Source: Flavobacteriaceae bacterium LYZ1037 (GTDB lineage Bacteria; Bacteroidota; Bacteroidia; Flavobacteriales; Flavobacteriaceae). From it: DNA of 64,000 bases. Both the position numbers and the translations under genes were made by a program. The stretch lies in assembly GCA_003144015.1 (NCBI GenBank), contig QFWS01000004.1, positions 186,001 to 250,000 of the forward strand, written 5' to 3'. Of this stretch, positions 1-8,524 are shown in pieces (the first letter of the stretch is position 1; each line of letters begins with the position of its first letter). The notes beneath the pieces are model-generated. The model searched no databases, was not told where the DNA came from, and saw nothing but the letters and a program-made list of their open reading frames with translations.

Positions 1-525
1 ATTTCAAAACATTTGGAGGGAAATCCATACGAACATTTATTGTTTTCATATCACGGCGTTCCAGAAAGACATATTTTTAAAAGCGATGTCACTAAATCTC
101 ATTGTAAAATAGATAGAAGTTGTTGCGAAACCCCGTCGAGTGCTCACGAATTTTGCTACAGGCATCAATGTTTGGAAGTCACGAGGTTGGTTGCAAAAAA
201 ATTAAATTTAAAGCCAGGCACTTATTCAAGTAGTTTTCAATCTCGTTTAGGTTTCGATCCTTGGTTGCTACCATATACAGACAGAACTATTGAGCGATTA
301 GGTAAAGAAGGCATTAAAAATATGGCTATTGTAACACCTGCTTTTGTTAGTGATTGTCTAGAAACTTTGGAAGAAATTGCCATGGAAGGTCAAGAAATAT
401 TTCATGAAATTGGAGGTAAAGAATTTACAACCGTTCCTTGTTTAAACGATGATGATCCATGGGTGCATTTACTGGCAAAATGGATAAAAAGTTGGGCAGA
501 ACCTAGTATAGCAGAACGCGTTTAA
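1..525 (+). CDS. hemH: Ferrochelatase, C-terminal part (cut by window edge)
   Basis: Ferrochelatase inserts Fe2+ into protoporphyrin IX, the last step of heme synthesis. The frame is open to the left edge, so the true start lies outside the window. The visible part holds the family motif FSYHGVPE with the active-site His and the distal SDCLETLEEI segment with the conserved Glu. A Cys-rich stretch (CC, then FCYRHQC) lies between them; such loops occur in ferrochelatases that bind a [2Fe-2S] cluster, but cluster binding here is inference. The stop codon overlaps the next start (TAATG), indicating translational coupling with the MATE gene. The downstream hemJ-like gene supports a heme-linked operon. 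Confidence 0.95.
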   Translation: MSKHLEGNPYEHLLFSYHGVPERHIFKSDVTKSHCKIDRSCCETPSSAHEFCYRHQCLEVTRLVAKKLNLKPGTYSSSFQSRLGFDPWLLPYTDRTIERLGKEGIKNMAIVTPAFVSDCLETLEEIAMEGQEIFHEIGGKEFTTVPCLNDDDPWVHLLAKWIKSWAEPSIAERV

Positions 526-1886
526 TGGCAAAAGCAACGTCACAAGATTTAGGCAAACAACCTATAGGTAAACTTCTTATAAAACAAGCAGTTCCAGCTT
601 CTATTGGCATATTGGTCATGTCTCTAAACATTCTTGTGGACACAATTTTTGTGGGTAATTGGATTGGGTCTACTGCCATTGCTGCTATTAATGTGGTCTT
701 ACCAGTTTCTTTTTTTATTGCTGCCTTAGGAATGTCTATTGGTATTGGAGGTTCCTCCATTATTTCCAGAGCTCTTGGTGGAGACCACACAGAAAAAGCC
801 TTAAAAACATTTGGTAACCAAATAACTTTAACGCTTTTGTTTACAGTTACTTTAGTGGTTTTTGGATTGTATTATGTCGATGATATTATTCCTGCTTTTG
901 GAGGAAAAGGAGCCATTTTCGAACCTGCAAAAATTTATTATACTATTGTGCTTTATGGTGTGCCATTTCTAGCCTTATGCATGATGGGGAACACAGTTAT
1001 AAGAGCAGAAGGCAAACCCAAATTTGCCATGTACGCTATGATGATTCCTTCGGTAGGAAACCTTATTTTAGATTATATTTTTATAAATCTTTTAGATTTT
1101 GGCATGGAAGGAGCAGCTTGGGCAACTACCATATCTTATTTGTTGTGTTTTGGATTTATTTTCTGGTATTTTCTTTCTAAGAATTCAGAATTAAAATTGA
1201 AATTCCCACATTTTGGACTTCAAAAAGCTATTGTTTCGGAAATTGGATCCCTGGGTTTTGTTACATTGGCCAGGCAAGCCGTTGTGAGTATTACCTATCT
1301 TTTTATGAATAATATTCTCTACGATTTAGGTGGAGAATCTTCAGTAACGGCTTACGCTATTGTTGGCAGAATGCTCATGTTTGCTTTATTTCCTGTGTTT
1401 GGAATTACGCAAGGATTTTTACCAATAGCAGGATTCAATTATGGTGCAGGAAAATTTGCAAGAGTTAGAGAATCGATTAACACAGCTATAAAATATGCGG
1501 TGTTTTTAGCAACCATTATTTTTATATTACTCATGATTTTCCCTGAAGCTATAACAAGGTTATTTACTAACAATGCTGAGGTTATTAAAGAAACTCCAAG
1601 TGCAATGCGTTGGGTTTTTGCAGCGACACCTATTATAGCCATTCAGCTTATTGGTGCTGCTTATTTTCAAGCTATCGGGAAAGCCATTCCAGCACTTTTA
1701 TTAACTTTAACAAGGCAAGGCTTCTTTTTTATACCTCTAATTCTCATTTTGCCTATATTTTATGGCGAATTAGGTGTTTGGATGTCCTTCCCAATTTCAG
1801 ATATATTAGCCACTATTGTCACAGCTTTTTATTTAAATAAAGAAATAAAAGCAACATTAGTCATTCAACTAGAAGAAAAAGAATAA
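525..1886 (+). CDS. MATE family multidrug/toxin efflux transporter
   Basis: A 453-residue integral membrane protein with about twelve hydrophobic segments, the usual size and layout of MATE (multi-antimicrobial extrusion) transporters, which export cations or drugs using a Na+ or H+ gradient. The N-terminal half carries the typical pattern of a short soluble start (KLLIKQAVPASIGIL) followed by a TM helix and an IGIGGSSIISRALG loop. It begins inside the stop codon of hemH (1-nt overlap) and is followed 13 nt later by hemJ, so the three are probably one transcript. The substrate cannot be read from the sequence; a link to porphyrin export would be speculation. Confidence 0.9.
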   Translation: MAKATSQDLGKQPIGKLLIKQAVPASIGILVMSLNILVDTIFVGNWIGSTAIAAINVVLPVSFFIAALGMSIGIGGSSIISRALGGDHTEKALKTFGNQITLTLLFTVTLVVFGLYYVDDIIPAFGGKGAIFEPAKIYYTIVLYGVPFLALCMMGNTVIRAEGKPKFAMYAMMIPSVGNLILDYIFINLLDFGMEGAAWATTISYLLCFGFIFWYFLSKNSELKLKFPHFGLQKAIVSEIGSLGFVTLARQAVVSITYLFMNNILYDLGGESSVTAYAIVGRMLMFALFPVFGITQGFLPIAGFNYGAGKFARVRESINTAIKYAVFLATIIFILLMIFPEAITRLFTNNAEVIKETPSAMRWVFAATPIIAIQLIGAAYFQAIGKAIPALLLTLTRQGFFFIPLILILPIFYGELGVWMSFPISDILATIVTAFYLNKEIKATLVIQLEEKE

Positions 1887-1899
1887 GTACCTTTAGACT

Positions 1900-2448
1900 G
1901 TGGAATATTACAATTACATAAAATCACTTCACCTTATTTTTGTGATTACTTGGTTTGCAGGTTTGTTTTACATTCCTAGACTTTTTGTGTATCAAATAGA
2001 AGCGTTTCATAAGCCTTCTCCAGAAAAAGAAATACTTGGTAAACAATTAAAGCTTATGGCAAAAAGATTGTGGAATATTATTACTTGGCCTTCGGCTATT
2101 TTAGCAACTATTTTTGCTGTTTGGTTATTAATATTACAACCGCAATGGTTACAACAACCATGGATGCATGTTAAATTAGGGTTTGTTTTGCTTTTATATA
2201 TCTACCATTTTAAAACACATATCTATTACAAACAACTGCAACAAGATGTCGTTAAAAAGTCATCTAATTTTATGAGACTTTGGAACGAAGGAGCCACATT
2301 TATTTTATTTGCAGTGGTGTTTTTGGTTATTTTAAAAAGTGCAATTAATTGGGTATTTGGTGTTATTGGTATTTTTGTTTTGGGCATGTTATTAATGTTA
2401 GGTTTCAAAATGTACAAAAGAATTAGAGAGAGAAACCCAGAAGCTTAA
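1900..2448 (+). CDS. hemJ: HemJ-type protoporphyrinogen IX oxidase (CopD-like membrane protein)
   Basis: A 182-residue membrane protein with four to five hydrophobic helices. The N-terminus SLHLIFVITWFAGLFYIPRLF matches the HemJ family signature, with the conserved His at residue 11; a conserved Lys lies in the HVKLGF segment. HemJ oxidises protoporphyrinogen IX to protoporphyrin IX in bacteria lacking HemG and HemY, feeding ferrochelatase. Nearness to hemH supports this over a copper-export (CopD) role. The start is GTG at 1900; the next in-frame ATG is far inside the protein and would remove the catalytic His. Confidence 0.82.
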   Translation: MEYYNYIKSLHLIFVITWFAGLFYIPRLFVYQIEAFHKPSPEKEILGKQLKLMAKRLWNIITWPSAILATIFAVWLLILQPQWLQQPWMHVKLGFVLLLYIYHFKTHIYYKQLQQDVVKKSSNFMRLWNEGATFILFAVVFLVILKSAINWVFGVIGIFVLGMLLMLGFKMYKRIRERNPEA

Positions 2449-2572
2449 TAAGCAATTTCTAAACCGTACTTTTCATTTTTTTAAACGTAGCACCAATTGA
2501 ATTTTAAATATAGCTTTAGTCAAGCACATTTGGTTTGATTATTGTTATATTTATTGCAGCACAATTTTTAGC

Positions 2573-4027
2573 ATGAATTTAGGAAAACTTTCGCTTCGAC
2601 TTCGCATTTTTATAGCCATGATTCTATTGGTTTTATTAGCATCTATCCTTATTGCTGCTGTAACTATTTATCAATATAATGAAGAGGCCAGAGACTACCA
2701 TAAAGAACGATTAGAGCGAAAAGAAGAAAATATAAAAGAAAGTATAGAATACGCTATAAAAAAAACAACCTATCCCGTTACTACAGAAAATATAGCCCTT
2801 ATTTTTAAAGAAGAAATTTATGAAATTGCTGCCATTCATAAATTACAGATTAACCTATACGATTTAGATGGCGAACTTATAAAATCTTCAAAACCACGCT
2901 TTGTAACAGATTCCATTTCAAAATGTTTAGACCCTGAGGTTTTAAATGTTATTTCTAATACGTACGAGCATAGATTTGTAAGTAAAACTGTTGAAGGTGG
3001 CGAGTCCTTTTTGTCTTCATACACCTATATTACAGATAAAAAATTCAAACCATTAGCCATATTAAACTTACCATATTTAGAGAACGACGATTTTCTAAAC
3101 AAAGAACTTAACGAGTTTTTAGAGCGATTAGCATATGCCTATTTATTAATGCTTGTAATTGCCATAAGTCTGGCATATTTTCTTTCAAAATATATTACCA
3201 AATCGCTTAAAACCATTAGTGATAAAATGAATGAAACCAGACTGGAAAAACACAATAAAAAAATAGAGATTGAATCTTCCAGCGAAGAGATTGCAGCTTT
3301 GGTAAAATCGTATAACGACATGATTGATCAATTAGAAGCAAGTGCTGTAAAATTAGCCACTAGCGAACGTGAACAAGCTTGGAGGGAAATGGCTAAGCAG
3401 GTAGCGCATGAAATTAAAAACCCCTTGACACCTATGCGATTAAGTGTACAAAGTTTTCAGAGAAAATTCGATCCAAACGACGAGAACATCTATCAAAAAG
3501 TAGACGAATATTCTAAAACGCTTATTCAGCAAATAGACACCATGAGTTCTATTGCTTCGGCATTTTCAAATTTTGCTAAAATGCCAGCTCAACAAAACGA
3601 AATGTTGAATTTGGTTGAAATTACACGCTTGGCTTTAGATATTTTTAGTGAAGATTATATTGTGTTTCAATGCGAAGAAACTGAGATTATGGCTAAATTA
3701 GATAGAACACAGCTTATTCGTGTGATTACCAATTTGGTAAAAAACGGTATTCAAGCCATTCCAGACGAGCAAGAAGAAAAACATATTGGAGTTAAATTAT
3801 TTGAAAAAAACAAACAAGTAATTATTGAAATTACAGATAATGGTATTGGTATTACGGAAGAAAATAACCGAAAGATTTTTGAACCAAAATTTACCACAAA
3901 ATCAAGTGGTATGGGATTAGGACTTGGAATGGTAAAAAACATTGTGGAAACTTATAACGGAAATATTACCTTTACAACTCAAAAAAATAAAGGCACAACG
4001 TTTAAAGTGTCTTTTCCAAAAGATTAA
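2573..4027 (+). CDS. Membrane sensor histidine kinase (NtrY-like)
   Basis: A 484-residue sensor kinase. TM1 lies near residues 13-33, a periplasmic sensor domain follows, TM2 is near 185-207, and a HAMP linker precedes the H-box VAHEIKNPLTPMRLS, with the phospho-accepting His at residue 279. The ATP-binding domain shows the N-box (TNLVKNGIQAI), G1 (ITDNGIGI) and G2 (SGMGLGLGMVK). The H-box with NPLTP is typical of NtrY-type kinases. No response regulator is adjacent, so it is an orphan kinase in this window and its partner and signal are unknown. Confidence 0.92.
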   Translation: MNLGKLSLRLRIFIAMILLVLLASILIAAVTIYQYNEEARDYHKERLERKEENIKESIEYAIKKTTYPVTTENIALIFKEEIYEIAAIHKLQINLYDLDGELIKSSKPRFVTDSISKCLDPEVLNVISNTYEHRFVSKTVEGGESFLSSYTYITDKKFKPLAILNLPYLENDDFLNKELNEFLERLAYAYLLMLVIAISLAYFLSKYITKSLKTISDKMNETRLEKHNKKIEIESSSEEIAALVKSYNDMIDQLEASAVKLATSEREQAWREMAKQVAHEIKNPLTPMRLSVQSFQRKFDPNDENIYQKVDEYSKTLIQQIDTMSSIASAFSNFAKMPAQQNEMLNLVEITRLALDIFSEDYIVFQCEETEIMAKLDRTQLIRVITNLVKNGIQAIPDEQEEKHIGVKLFEKNKQVIIEITDNGIGITEENNRKIFEPKFTTKSSGMGLGLGMVKNIVETYNGNITFTTQKNKGTTFKVSFPKD

Positions 4028-4092
4028 AAAAACTTAAATTATAAATATGATCGCTCTTGGTTAATTGAAGCGTCATTATAAAATCAACAATC

Positions 4093-4875
4093 ATGTCATA
4101 CAACAACATCATTTCAGAAAGCAATAACGGAATAACAACCATAACTATTAACAGACCAAGTAAATTAAATGCTTTAAACAAGGCAACAATTCAAGAATTA
4201 CATGATGCTTTAGATGCAGCAAATAAAGATGCCAACACCAAAGTCATTATTGTAACAGGAAGTGGCGAAAAGGCTTTTGTTGCTGGAGCAGATATTAGCG
4301 AGTTTGCGCATTTTGATGTTGCAAATGGTGGAAAGTTAGCAGCAAAAGGGCAAGAATTACTATTCGATTTTGTTGAAAATTTATCAACTCCAGTAATTGC
4401 TGCAGTTAATGGTTTTGCACTTGGTGGAGGCTTGGAATTAGCAATGGCTTGTCATTTTAGAGTGGCTAGCGATAATGCTAGAATGGGACTTCCAGAAACG
4501 TCTTTAGGTGTTATTCCTGGTTATGGTGGCACACAACGTTTACCACAATTGGTTGGGAAAGGTCGTGCTATGGAACTAGTTATGACAGCTGGAATGATTG
4601 ACGCTAACCAAGCACTTGCTTATGGCTTGGTAAACCATGTAACTACCCAAGAAGAACTTTTACCACTTGCAGAAAAAATTGCCAGTAAAATTATGCGAAA
4701 TTCCTCAGTTGCCATTAAAGGCGCAATTAAAGCTGTGAATGCAAATTTTAAAGATGGCGTAGATGGTTTTCAAGTAGAAATTGAGGAATTTGGAAACTGT
4801 TTTGGTACCGAAGATTTTACCGAAGGAACGACTGCTTTTTTAGAAAAACGTAAAGCTGATTTTCCTGGGAAATAA
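4093..4875 (+). CDS. Enoyl-CoA hydratase/isomerase family protein (crotonase)
   Basis: A 260-residue crotonase-fold enzyme, full family length. The oxyanion-hole region AFVAGADISEF and the GGGLELAMAC segment are clear. Both catalytic glutamates of classical enoyl-CoA hydratases are present: Glu115 (GGGLELAM) and Glu135 (LPETSLGVIPGYGGTQRL). It probably hydrates short-chain trans-2-enoyl-CoA, as in 3-hydroxybutyryl-CoA formation or beta-oxidation. It stands alone between an orphan kinase and a convergent secreted gene, so the exact pathway is not shown by context. Confidence 0.92.
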   Translation: MSYNNIISESNNGITTITINRPSKLNALNKATIQELHDALDAANKDANTKVIIVTGSGEKAFVAGADISEFAHFDVANGGKLAAKGQELLFDFVENLSTPVIAAVNGFALGGGLELAMACHFRVASDNARMGLPETSLGVIPGYGGTQRLPQLVGKGRAMELVMTAGMIDANQALAYGLVNHVTTQEELLPLAEKIASKIMRNSSVAIKGAIKAVNANFKDGVDGFQVEIEEFGNCFGTEDFTEGTTAFLEKRKADFPGK

Positions 4876-4972
4876 AAGATTATTTTACAGATTTAATTAG
4901 AATTTCATTTACGTGTTTGTGTATGATTTGTGGTGTGTTTAAGTACCTAATTTAGCTAATAAAAACCGAATA

Positions 4973-4992
4973 GAAAATCCGTGAGGATTTTC
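4973..4992. repeat. Perfect 8-bp hairpin GAAAATCC/GGATTTTC
   Basis: Two perfectly complementary 8-base arms with a GTGA loop lie in the gap between the crotonase gene and the convergent NTF2-like gene. A second small dyad (GCTAG-AA-CTAGC, 5001-5012) follows. The first could end either transcript, but it lacks a clear T-run, so it may instead be part of the cassette-like flank described at 5030-5589. Confidence 0.5.
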
Positions 4993-5029
4993 GTAAGTAG
5001 GCTAGAACTAGCAATTAATTTTATACGGT

Positions 5030-5038
5030 GTTAGCTGC
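5030..5038 (+). repeat. Left arm of inverted repeat flanking the 5053-5544 gene (GTTAGCTGC)
   Basis: GTTAGCTGC at 5030-5038 is the exact reverse complement of GCAGCTAAC at 5581-5589. The two arms enclose a single small gene with 14-36 bp margins. Outside each arm are short hairpins. The layout resembles an integron-type cassette with attC-like ends (core GTTRRRY/RYYYAAC), although the core differs from consensus at one base. Confidence 0.5.
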
Positions 5039-5052
5039 TGGAATTTTGTATT

Positions 5053-5544
5053 TTAATGAAGACTAATGACTCTCGTCACAGTCCAATTTTCATCCGTTTT
5101 TTTCCAAATCATAACGAATCTACTTGCTTGTGTTTTATTTTCTGGAGTTTCTTTGTTATTAAAAGTATGATAACCCATAATAACAGCTCCATAATCCTTT
5201 ATAGGGTAAACCTCTAAACTACCATCAATTAAGGTTCTTGAAACTTTATTGCAAATATTGTTTTCCAGTGCAGTTAGAACTTGTTTTTTTGAGGTAGATA
5301 GGCCTCCTTCATCGTGAAAAAATTCCAAATCTTCCGAATAAAGAGCGGTTTGCACATCCATATCACAGGAATTATAAGCATCAAATAATTTTTTATCCAA
5401 CGATACAATAGTTTCATACAATTCTTGATTGGCAGGTACATAAGTTCTTCCTAAAATATCTTCATATGTTTCTTGTGAATAGGATAATGAGGCTTGTAAT
5501 AGAATAATTGAAATAAAAAGCAATCTTATTTTTTGAAAAATCAT
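5053..5544 (-). CDS. Secreted NTF2-like (SnoaL/DUF4440-type) protein
   Basis: A 163-residue protein with an N-terminal signal peptide (hydrophobic segment ending in SYSQ). The mature part has the features of a cone-shaped NTF2-like fold of the DUF4440 group: the start LDKKLFDAYNSCDMDVQTALYSEDLEFFHDEGG, a middle sheet, and the terminal FVMIWKKTDENWTVTRVISLH. Members are often of unknown role. The gene is enclosed by exact 9-bp inverted arms (5030-5038 and 5581-5589), suggesting past mobility as a unit. No catalytic residues can be named. Confidence 0.8.
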   Translation of the reverse strand: MIFQKIRLLFISIILLQASLSYSQETYEDILGRTYVPANQELYETIVSLDKKLFDAYNSCDMDVQTALYSEDLEFFHDEGGLSTSKKQVLTALENNICNKVSRTLIDGSLEVYPIKDYGAVIMGYHTFNNKETPENKTQASRFVMIWKKTDENWTVTRVISLH

Positions 5545-5580
5545 ATCATTTTTAATTTAGGTTAATTGTTTCTTATTCTT

Positions 5581-5625
5581 GCAGCTAACGGTCTGATATG
5601 AAATTGTTTTAATGTTTTATATCAG
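5581..5625 (+). repeat. Right arm of inverted repeat plus small hairpin
   Basis: GCAGCTAAC (5581-5589) pairs with GTTAGCTGC at 5030-5038. It is followed by a local hairpin with arms CTGATAT (5593-5599) and ATATCAG (5619-5625). A conserved outer core with an internal hairpin is the general plan of attC sites, but no integrase is seen here, and this is inference from shape alone. Confidence 0.45.
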
Positions 5626-5678
5626 CTGTAAACGAAGTTCGTCTTTTTTTTGCACAAAGTCAAGATTAAGAGATTTTG

Positions 5679-6608
5679 TTAATTGCCAAATTCAAGTTGT
5701 CGTTGATATTCTTTGGTATCAAAATGGCCTTTCGATTCTTGGATGAGTCCTTCTTCACTTAAAGTCCATGCTTCAAAACCACTAATTTGCACTTTTTTAC
5801 CAGTGCCATTAGGTCCAGTGTTTGTTCCTATTAACGTCCAATGGAATTCGGTGCTATTTGTTTTTGGAACAAGGCTATCAAAACGTACAACCATATCTGG
5901 AAAAGCAGTCATAAATCCTTGTGCCACGTTTGTTATCGCTTCTCTGCCAATGGCATGATCGCCATCATTTACTTGTAATGATCCATCTTCTTCAAAGAAC
6001 ATAGCTACAAATTCCGGTCGCACACCACTCCAGACCTGCGCGTAGCTTTTAGCAAAAATCTCCAAATCAAATTTTCTCAACTCTTCAGGTAAGCGTGTAT
6101 TTGTAAATGAGATGTTAATAAACTTCCATTTACCATCTTCCTTGACAAGCGTGAAATTGTCGATGTTATTTGTCCGTGGAACACCAAAACTATGTAAGGT
6201 AGCATCAGCCCAAACAAAAGCAATTTGCCCTTTATTTATAAGGGTTTTGTATTTATTTACTGGCTCGTAAAAGGGCTTCCGTTCACGATTTTTTTGTGAC
6301 TCAAAATATTCACCAATTGTGATGACGGAATTTTTCGAAGCTCCATCTCGAATTATGGCACTTGCCAAGTTTGCTTTGTTTGAAACTATGGAATCCAAAG
6401 CTTGCCAATTAGAATTACCTACATTAAATAATAGCTTTTCTACAAGGGCTTTTAATTCTTCTTCCTCTGGATTTGGGGTTATTTCATTTTGTTCTGTAAG
6501 AACTTCTTCAATGACATCTGGTTTGTCTTGTTTTGATTGGCAACTAATAATAAGGATGGAAAGAACCAAAATGAATACGTTTGGATTTCTTAAAGAATTC
6601 GTCATCAT
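5679..6608 (-). CDS. Lipoprotein with two NTF2-like domains
   Basis: A 309-residue protein with a lipoprotein signal peptide (LSILIISC, lipid-anchored Cys) followed by an acidic linker. Two NTF2-like/SnoaL-type domains are apparent: about residues 50-175 (EEEELKALVEKLLFNVGNSNWQAL to WKFINISFTN) and about 180-305 (LEIFAKSYAQVWSG to GLIQESKGHFDTKEYQRQLE). The second resembles ester-cyclase/SnoaL-like proteins that bind small hydrophobic ligands. Activity is not predictable. It lies near another NTF2-like gene (5053-5544), but the two are not close in sequence. Confidence 0.78.
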   Translation of the reverse strand: MMTNSLRNPNVFILVLSILIISCQSKQDKPDVIEEVLTEQNEITPNPEEEELKALVEKLLFNVGNSNWQALDSIVSNKANLASAIIRDGASKNSVITIGEYFESQKNRERKPFYEPVNKYKTLINKGQIAFVWADATLHSFGVPRTNNIDNFTLVKEDGKWKFINISFTNTRLPEELRKFDLEIFAKSYAQVWSGVRPEFVAMFFEEDGSLQVNDGDHAIGREAITNVAQGFMTAFPDMVVRFDSLVPKTNSTEFHWTLIGTNTGPNGTGKKVQISGFEAWTLSEEGLIQESKGHFDTKEYQRQLEFGN

Positions 6609-6710
6609 GAATACGTTTTATTTATAATATAGATTGATATGAAACGCTATTTCTTGTAGGTAGAGAGGTACTAAGATATCATTTATTTCTAATAATGGTA
6701 ATTAGGTTGC

Positions 6711-6862
6711 AACTTAAAATGGATTCTTCAGTCGTTTCTCCTTGATTGACGGTCTGTCTTCTTGACTAAATTTTTCAAGATGTTGTTATTTCAACGATAG
6801 GAGGAATCTATAGTAATAAGATTCTTCGGTCGTCCTTTGAGACTCTCTTTGTATGACATATA
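6711..6862. repeat. Degenerate REP-like intergenic repeat, two partial copies
   Basis: The gap between two genes holds two related strings, GGATTCTTCAGTCGTTTCTCC (around 6721-6741) and GATTCTTCGGTCGTCCTTTGAG (around 6820-6842), the second ending in TATGACAT. An opposing AGGAGGAATCT (around 6800) can pair with AGATTCTTC. This resembles the dispersed flavobacterial palindromic repeat seen in many genomes of the group (a TTCGGTCG..TGACA core). The copies have decayed. No coding potential was seen in 6609-6864. Confidence 0.45.
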
Positions 6863-6864
6863 AA

Positions 6865-7521
6865 CTATTTTTCACCTTCCCATTCGGCATAAAATTGCTC
6901 TAGATAAAGCATCATGAACTCATGGCGTTTTTCGGCAATTAGTTTCCCTGTTTTTGTATTCATGAGATCTTTTAACAACAATAATTTTTCGTAAAAATGA
7001 TTGATGGTTGGAGCCGTAGATTTTTTATAGACATCTTTGCTCATGTTGAGGTCTGGAAGAATATCTGGATTGTAAAGTGCTCTGTTTTTAAAGCCACCAT
7101 AATTAAAGGTTCTAGCAATACCAATAGCTCCAAGTGCATCTAATCTATCTGCATCTTGAACCACATCTAATTCTGGGGATTTAAAAGTCTTTGAAGGATC
7201 AAGAGATGAGTTGTATGAAATGTTTTCAATGATATTAACAACATGTTCAATTACGTCTTTTTCAACATGTATACGAGTTAAAAAATCTTGAGCTAATTTG
7301 GGCCCAACTGTTTCGTCTCCATCATGGAACTTGCTATCAGCAATATCATGTAATAAAGCACCAAGTTGGACAACAAATCCATCCACTTCTTCTTTTTTAG
7401 AAATAAGTAAGGCATTTTTATAGACCCTTAAGATGTGAAACCAGTCATGACCACCTTCGGCATGCTTTAGGGTTTCTTTTACAAAAGTTTTGGTGTTTTC
7501 AATTTGCTCTTGCTGTGTCAT
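6865..7521 (-). CDS. HD-domain metal-dependent phosphohydrolase
   Basis: A 218-residue protein (start chosen at MTQQEQIENTK, 9 nt after the desaturase stop; an upstream in-frame ATG at 7551 would overlap the desaturase gene). The HD superfamily metal site is clear: GGHDWFHILRV (H..), GALLHDIADSKFHDGDE (HD) and a distal DVVQDADRLDALGAIGIAR. This arrangement is typical of the YedJ/uncharacterised HD hydrolase group acting on nucleotides or phosphoesters. The substrate is unknown. It is probably cotranscribed with the upstream acyl-ACP desaturase and PlsC genes. Confidence 0.88.
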   Translation of the reverse strand: MTQQEQIENTKTFVKETLKHAEGGHDWFHILRVYKNALLISKKEEVDGFVVQLGALLHDIADSKFHDGDETVGPKLAQDFLTRIHVEKDVIEHVVNIIENISYNSSLDPSKTFKSPELDVVQDADRLDALGAIGIARTFNYGGFKNRALYNPDILPDLNMSKDVYKKSTAPTINHFYEKLLLLKDLMNTKTGKLIAEKRHEFMMLYLEQFYAEWEGEK

Positions 7522-7529
7522 GTTAAGAT

Positions 7530-8513
7530 TTAAACAGCAGGTTCCACCCATTTAAACTGATGCGAATTTTCTGGAATTTTCATACGTTCAGAAAGTCTGG
7601 TTAAACGCGATGGTAGTTTCATTAAATAGTCTCGCGCTTTTTCGGCTTCATCAGATAGGTTGGTTATTTTATCTATTTCCCAACGTTTAATAAGCTTATC
7701 TAAAATATCCACATAATCGTTGGATGTGTAAACACCAATTCGTTGTGCTGTATTTGAAAACTCTTCGAAAGCAGAACCAATTTTACCACCAGATTCTCTT
7801 AAAAAATGTGCTGGCATCGTAATTTTTAGCTTCATCATTTGTTGAAAGGCCATCATCATTTGGTTGGGATCTACTTTAAAAATGCGTTCTACAAATTCGC
7901 AATAAGCATGATGGTGTCTCATCTCGTCTCCCGAAATAATTTTACACATTTTGCTTAATTGCTTATTGCCTTTGTCTTTAGCTAGTTTAGCCACACGATT
8001 GTGAGAAATGTAAGTTGCTAACTCTTGAAAACTGGTATATAAGAAGTTTTTGTATGGATCTTGATCTGTACCAATATCAAAACCATCGGCAATAAGATGC
8101 TGTGTGGTTTTTTCAATTTCTTTCATATTTACACGTCCAGAAAGATAAAGATATTTGTTTAAAACGTCTCCATGTCTATTCTCTTCGGCAGTCCAGTGTC
8201 TTACCCATTTTCCCCAAGAATTTCTACCAACTTGATCCACACCTTCTACATCCATTAACCAAGACTCGTAGGTTGGTAAAGCTTCTTCAGTAATCATATC
8301 TCCAACTAAAACCACCCAAAAATCGTAAGGAAGTTCTTTAGAAAGTTCTCTAATTTCTTTTACTTCTTCCATGAAGTTTTCACCTTCAGAATTAGGTAAA
8401 AAATCTGATGGTTGCCAAATACTATCTACAGGAATTAAATATTTTTCAATTAAAGAATCGACATCCTTCTCTAAATGGTTCATGACTTCTAATCTGACAT
8501 TTTTTAACGACAT
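7530..8513 (-). CDS. Acyl-ACP desaturase (FAB2/DesA1-type, ferritin-like diiron)
   Basis: A 327-residue soluble desaturase of the stearoyl-ACP 9-desaturase family, which introduces a cis double bond into acyl-ACP. The diiron site is visible as two E-x2-H helices: Glu111/His114 in EENRHG and Glu197/His200 in DEMRHH, with supporting acidic residues around Glu76-77 and Glu164. Length matches bacterial and plastid members. The gene lies 11 nt after the PlsC-type acyltransferase gene, consistent with joint control of membrane lipid unsaturation. Electron donor genes are not nearby. Confidence 0.93.
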   Translation of the reverse strand: MSLKNVRLEVMNHLEKDVDSLIEKYLIPVDSIWQPSDFLPNSEGENFMEEVKEIRELSKELPYDFWVVLVGDMITEEALPTYESWLMDVEGVDQVGRNSWGKWVRHWTAEENRHGDVLNKYLYLSGRVNMKEIEKTTQHLIADGFDIGTDQDPYKNFLYTSFQELATYISHNRVAKLAKDKGNKQLSKMCKIISGDEMRHHHAYCEFVERIFKVDPNQMMMAFQQMMKLKITMPAHFLRESGGKIGSAFEEFSNTAQRIGVYTSNDYVDILDKLIKRWEIDKITNLSDEAEKARDYLMKLPSRLTRLSERMKIPENSHQFKWVEPAV

Positions 8514-8524
8514 AATTTAGAATT

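Noticed and set aside
5030-5625. Full integron
   Set aside because: Only one cassette-like unit and no integrase or attI-like site was found; the core deviates from the attC consensus.
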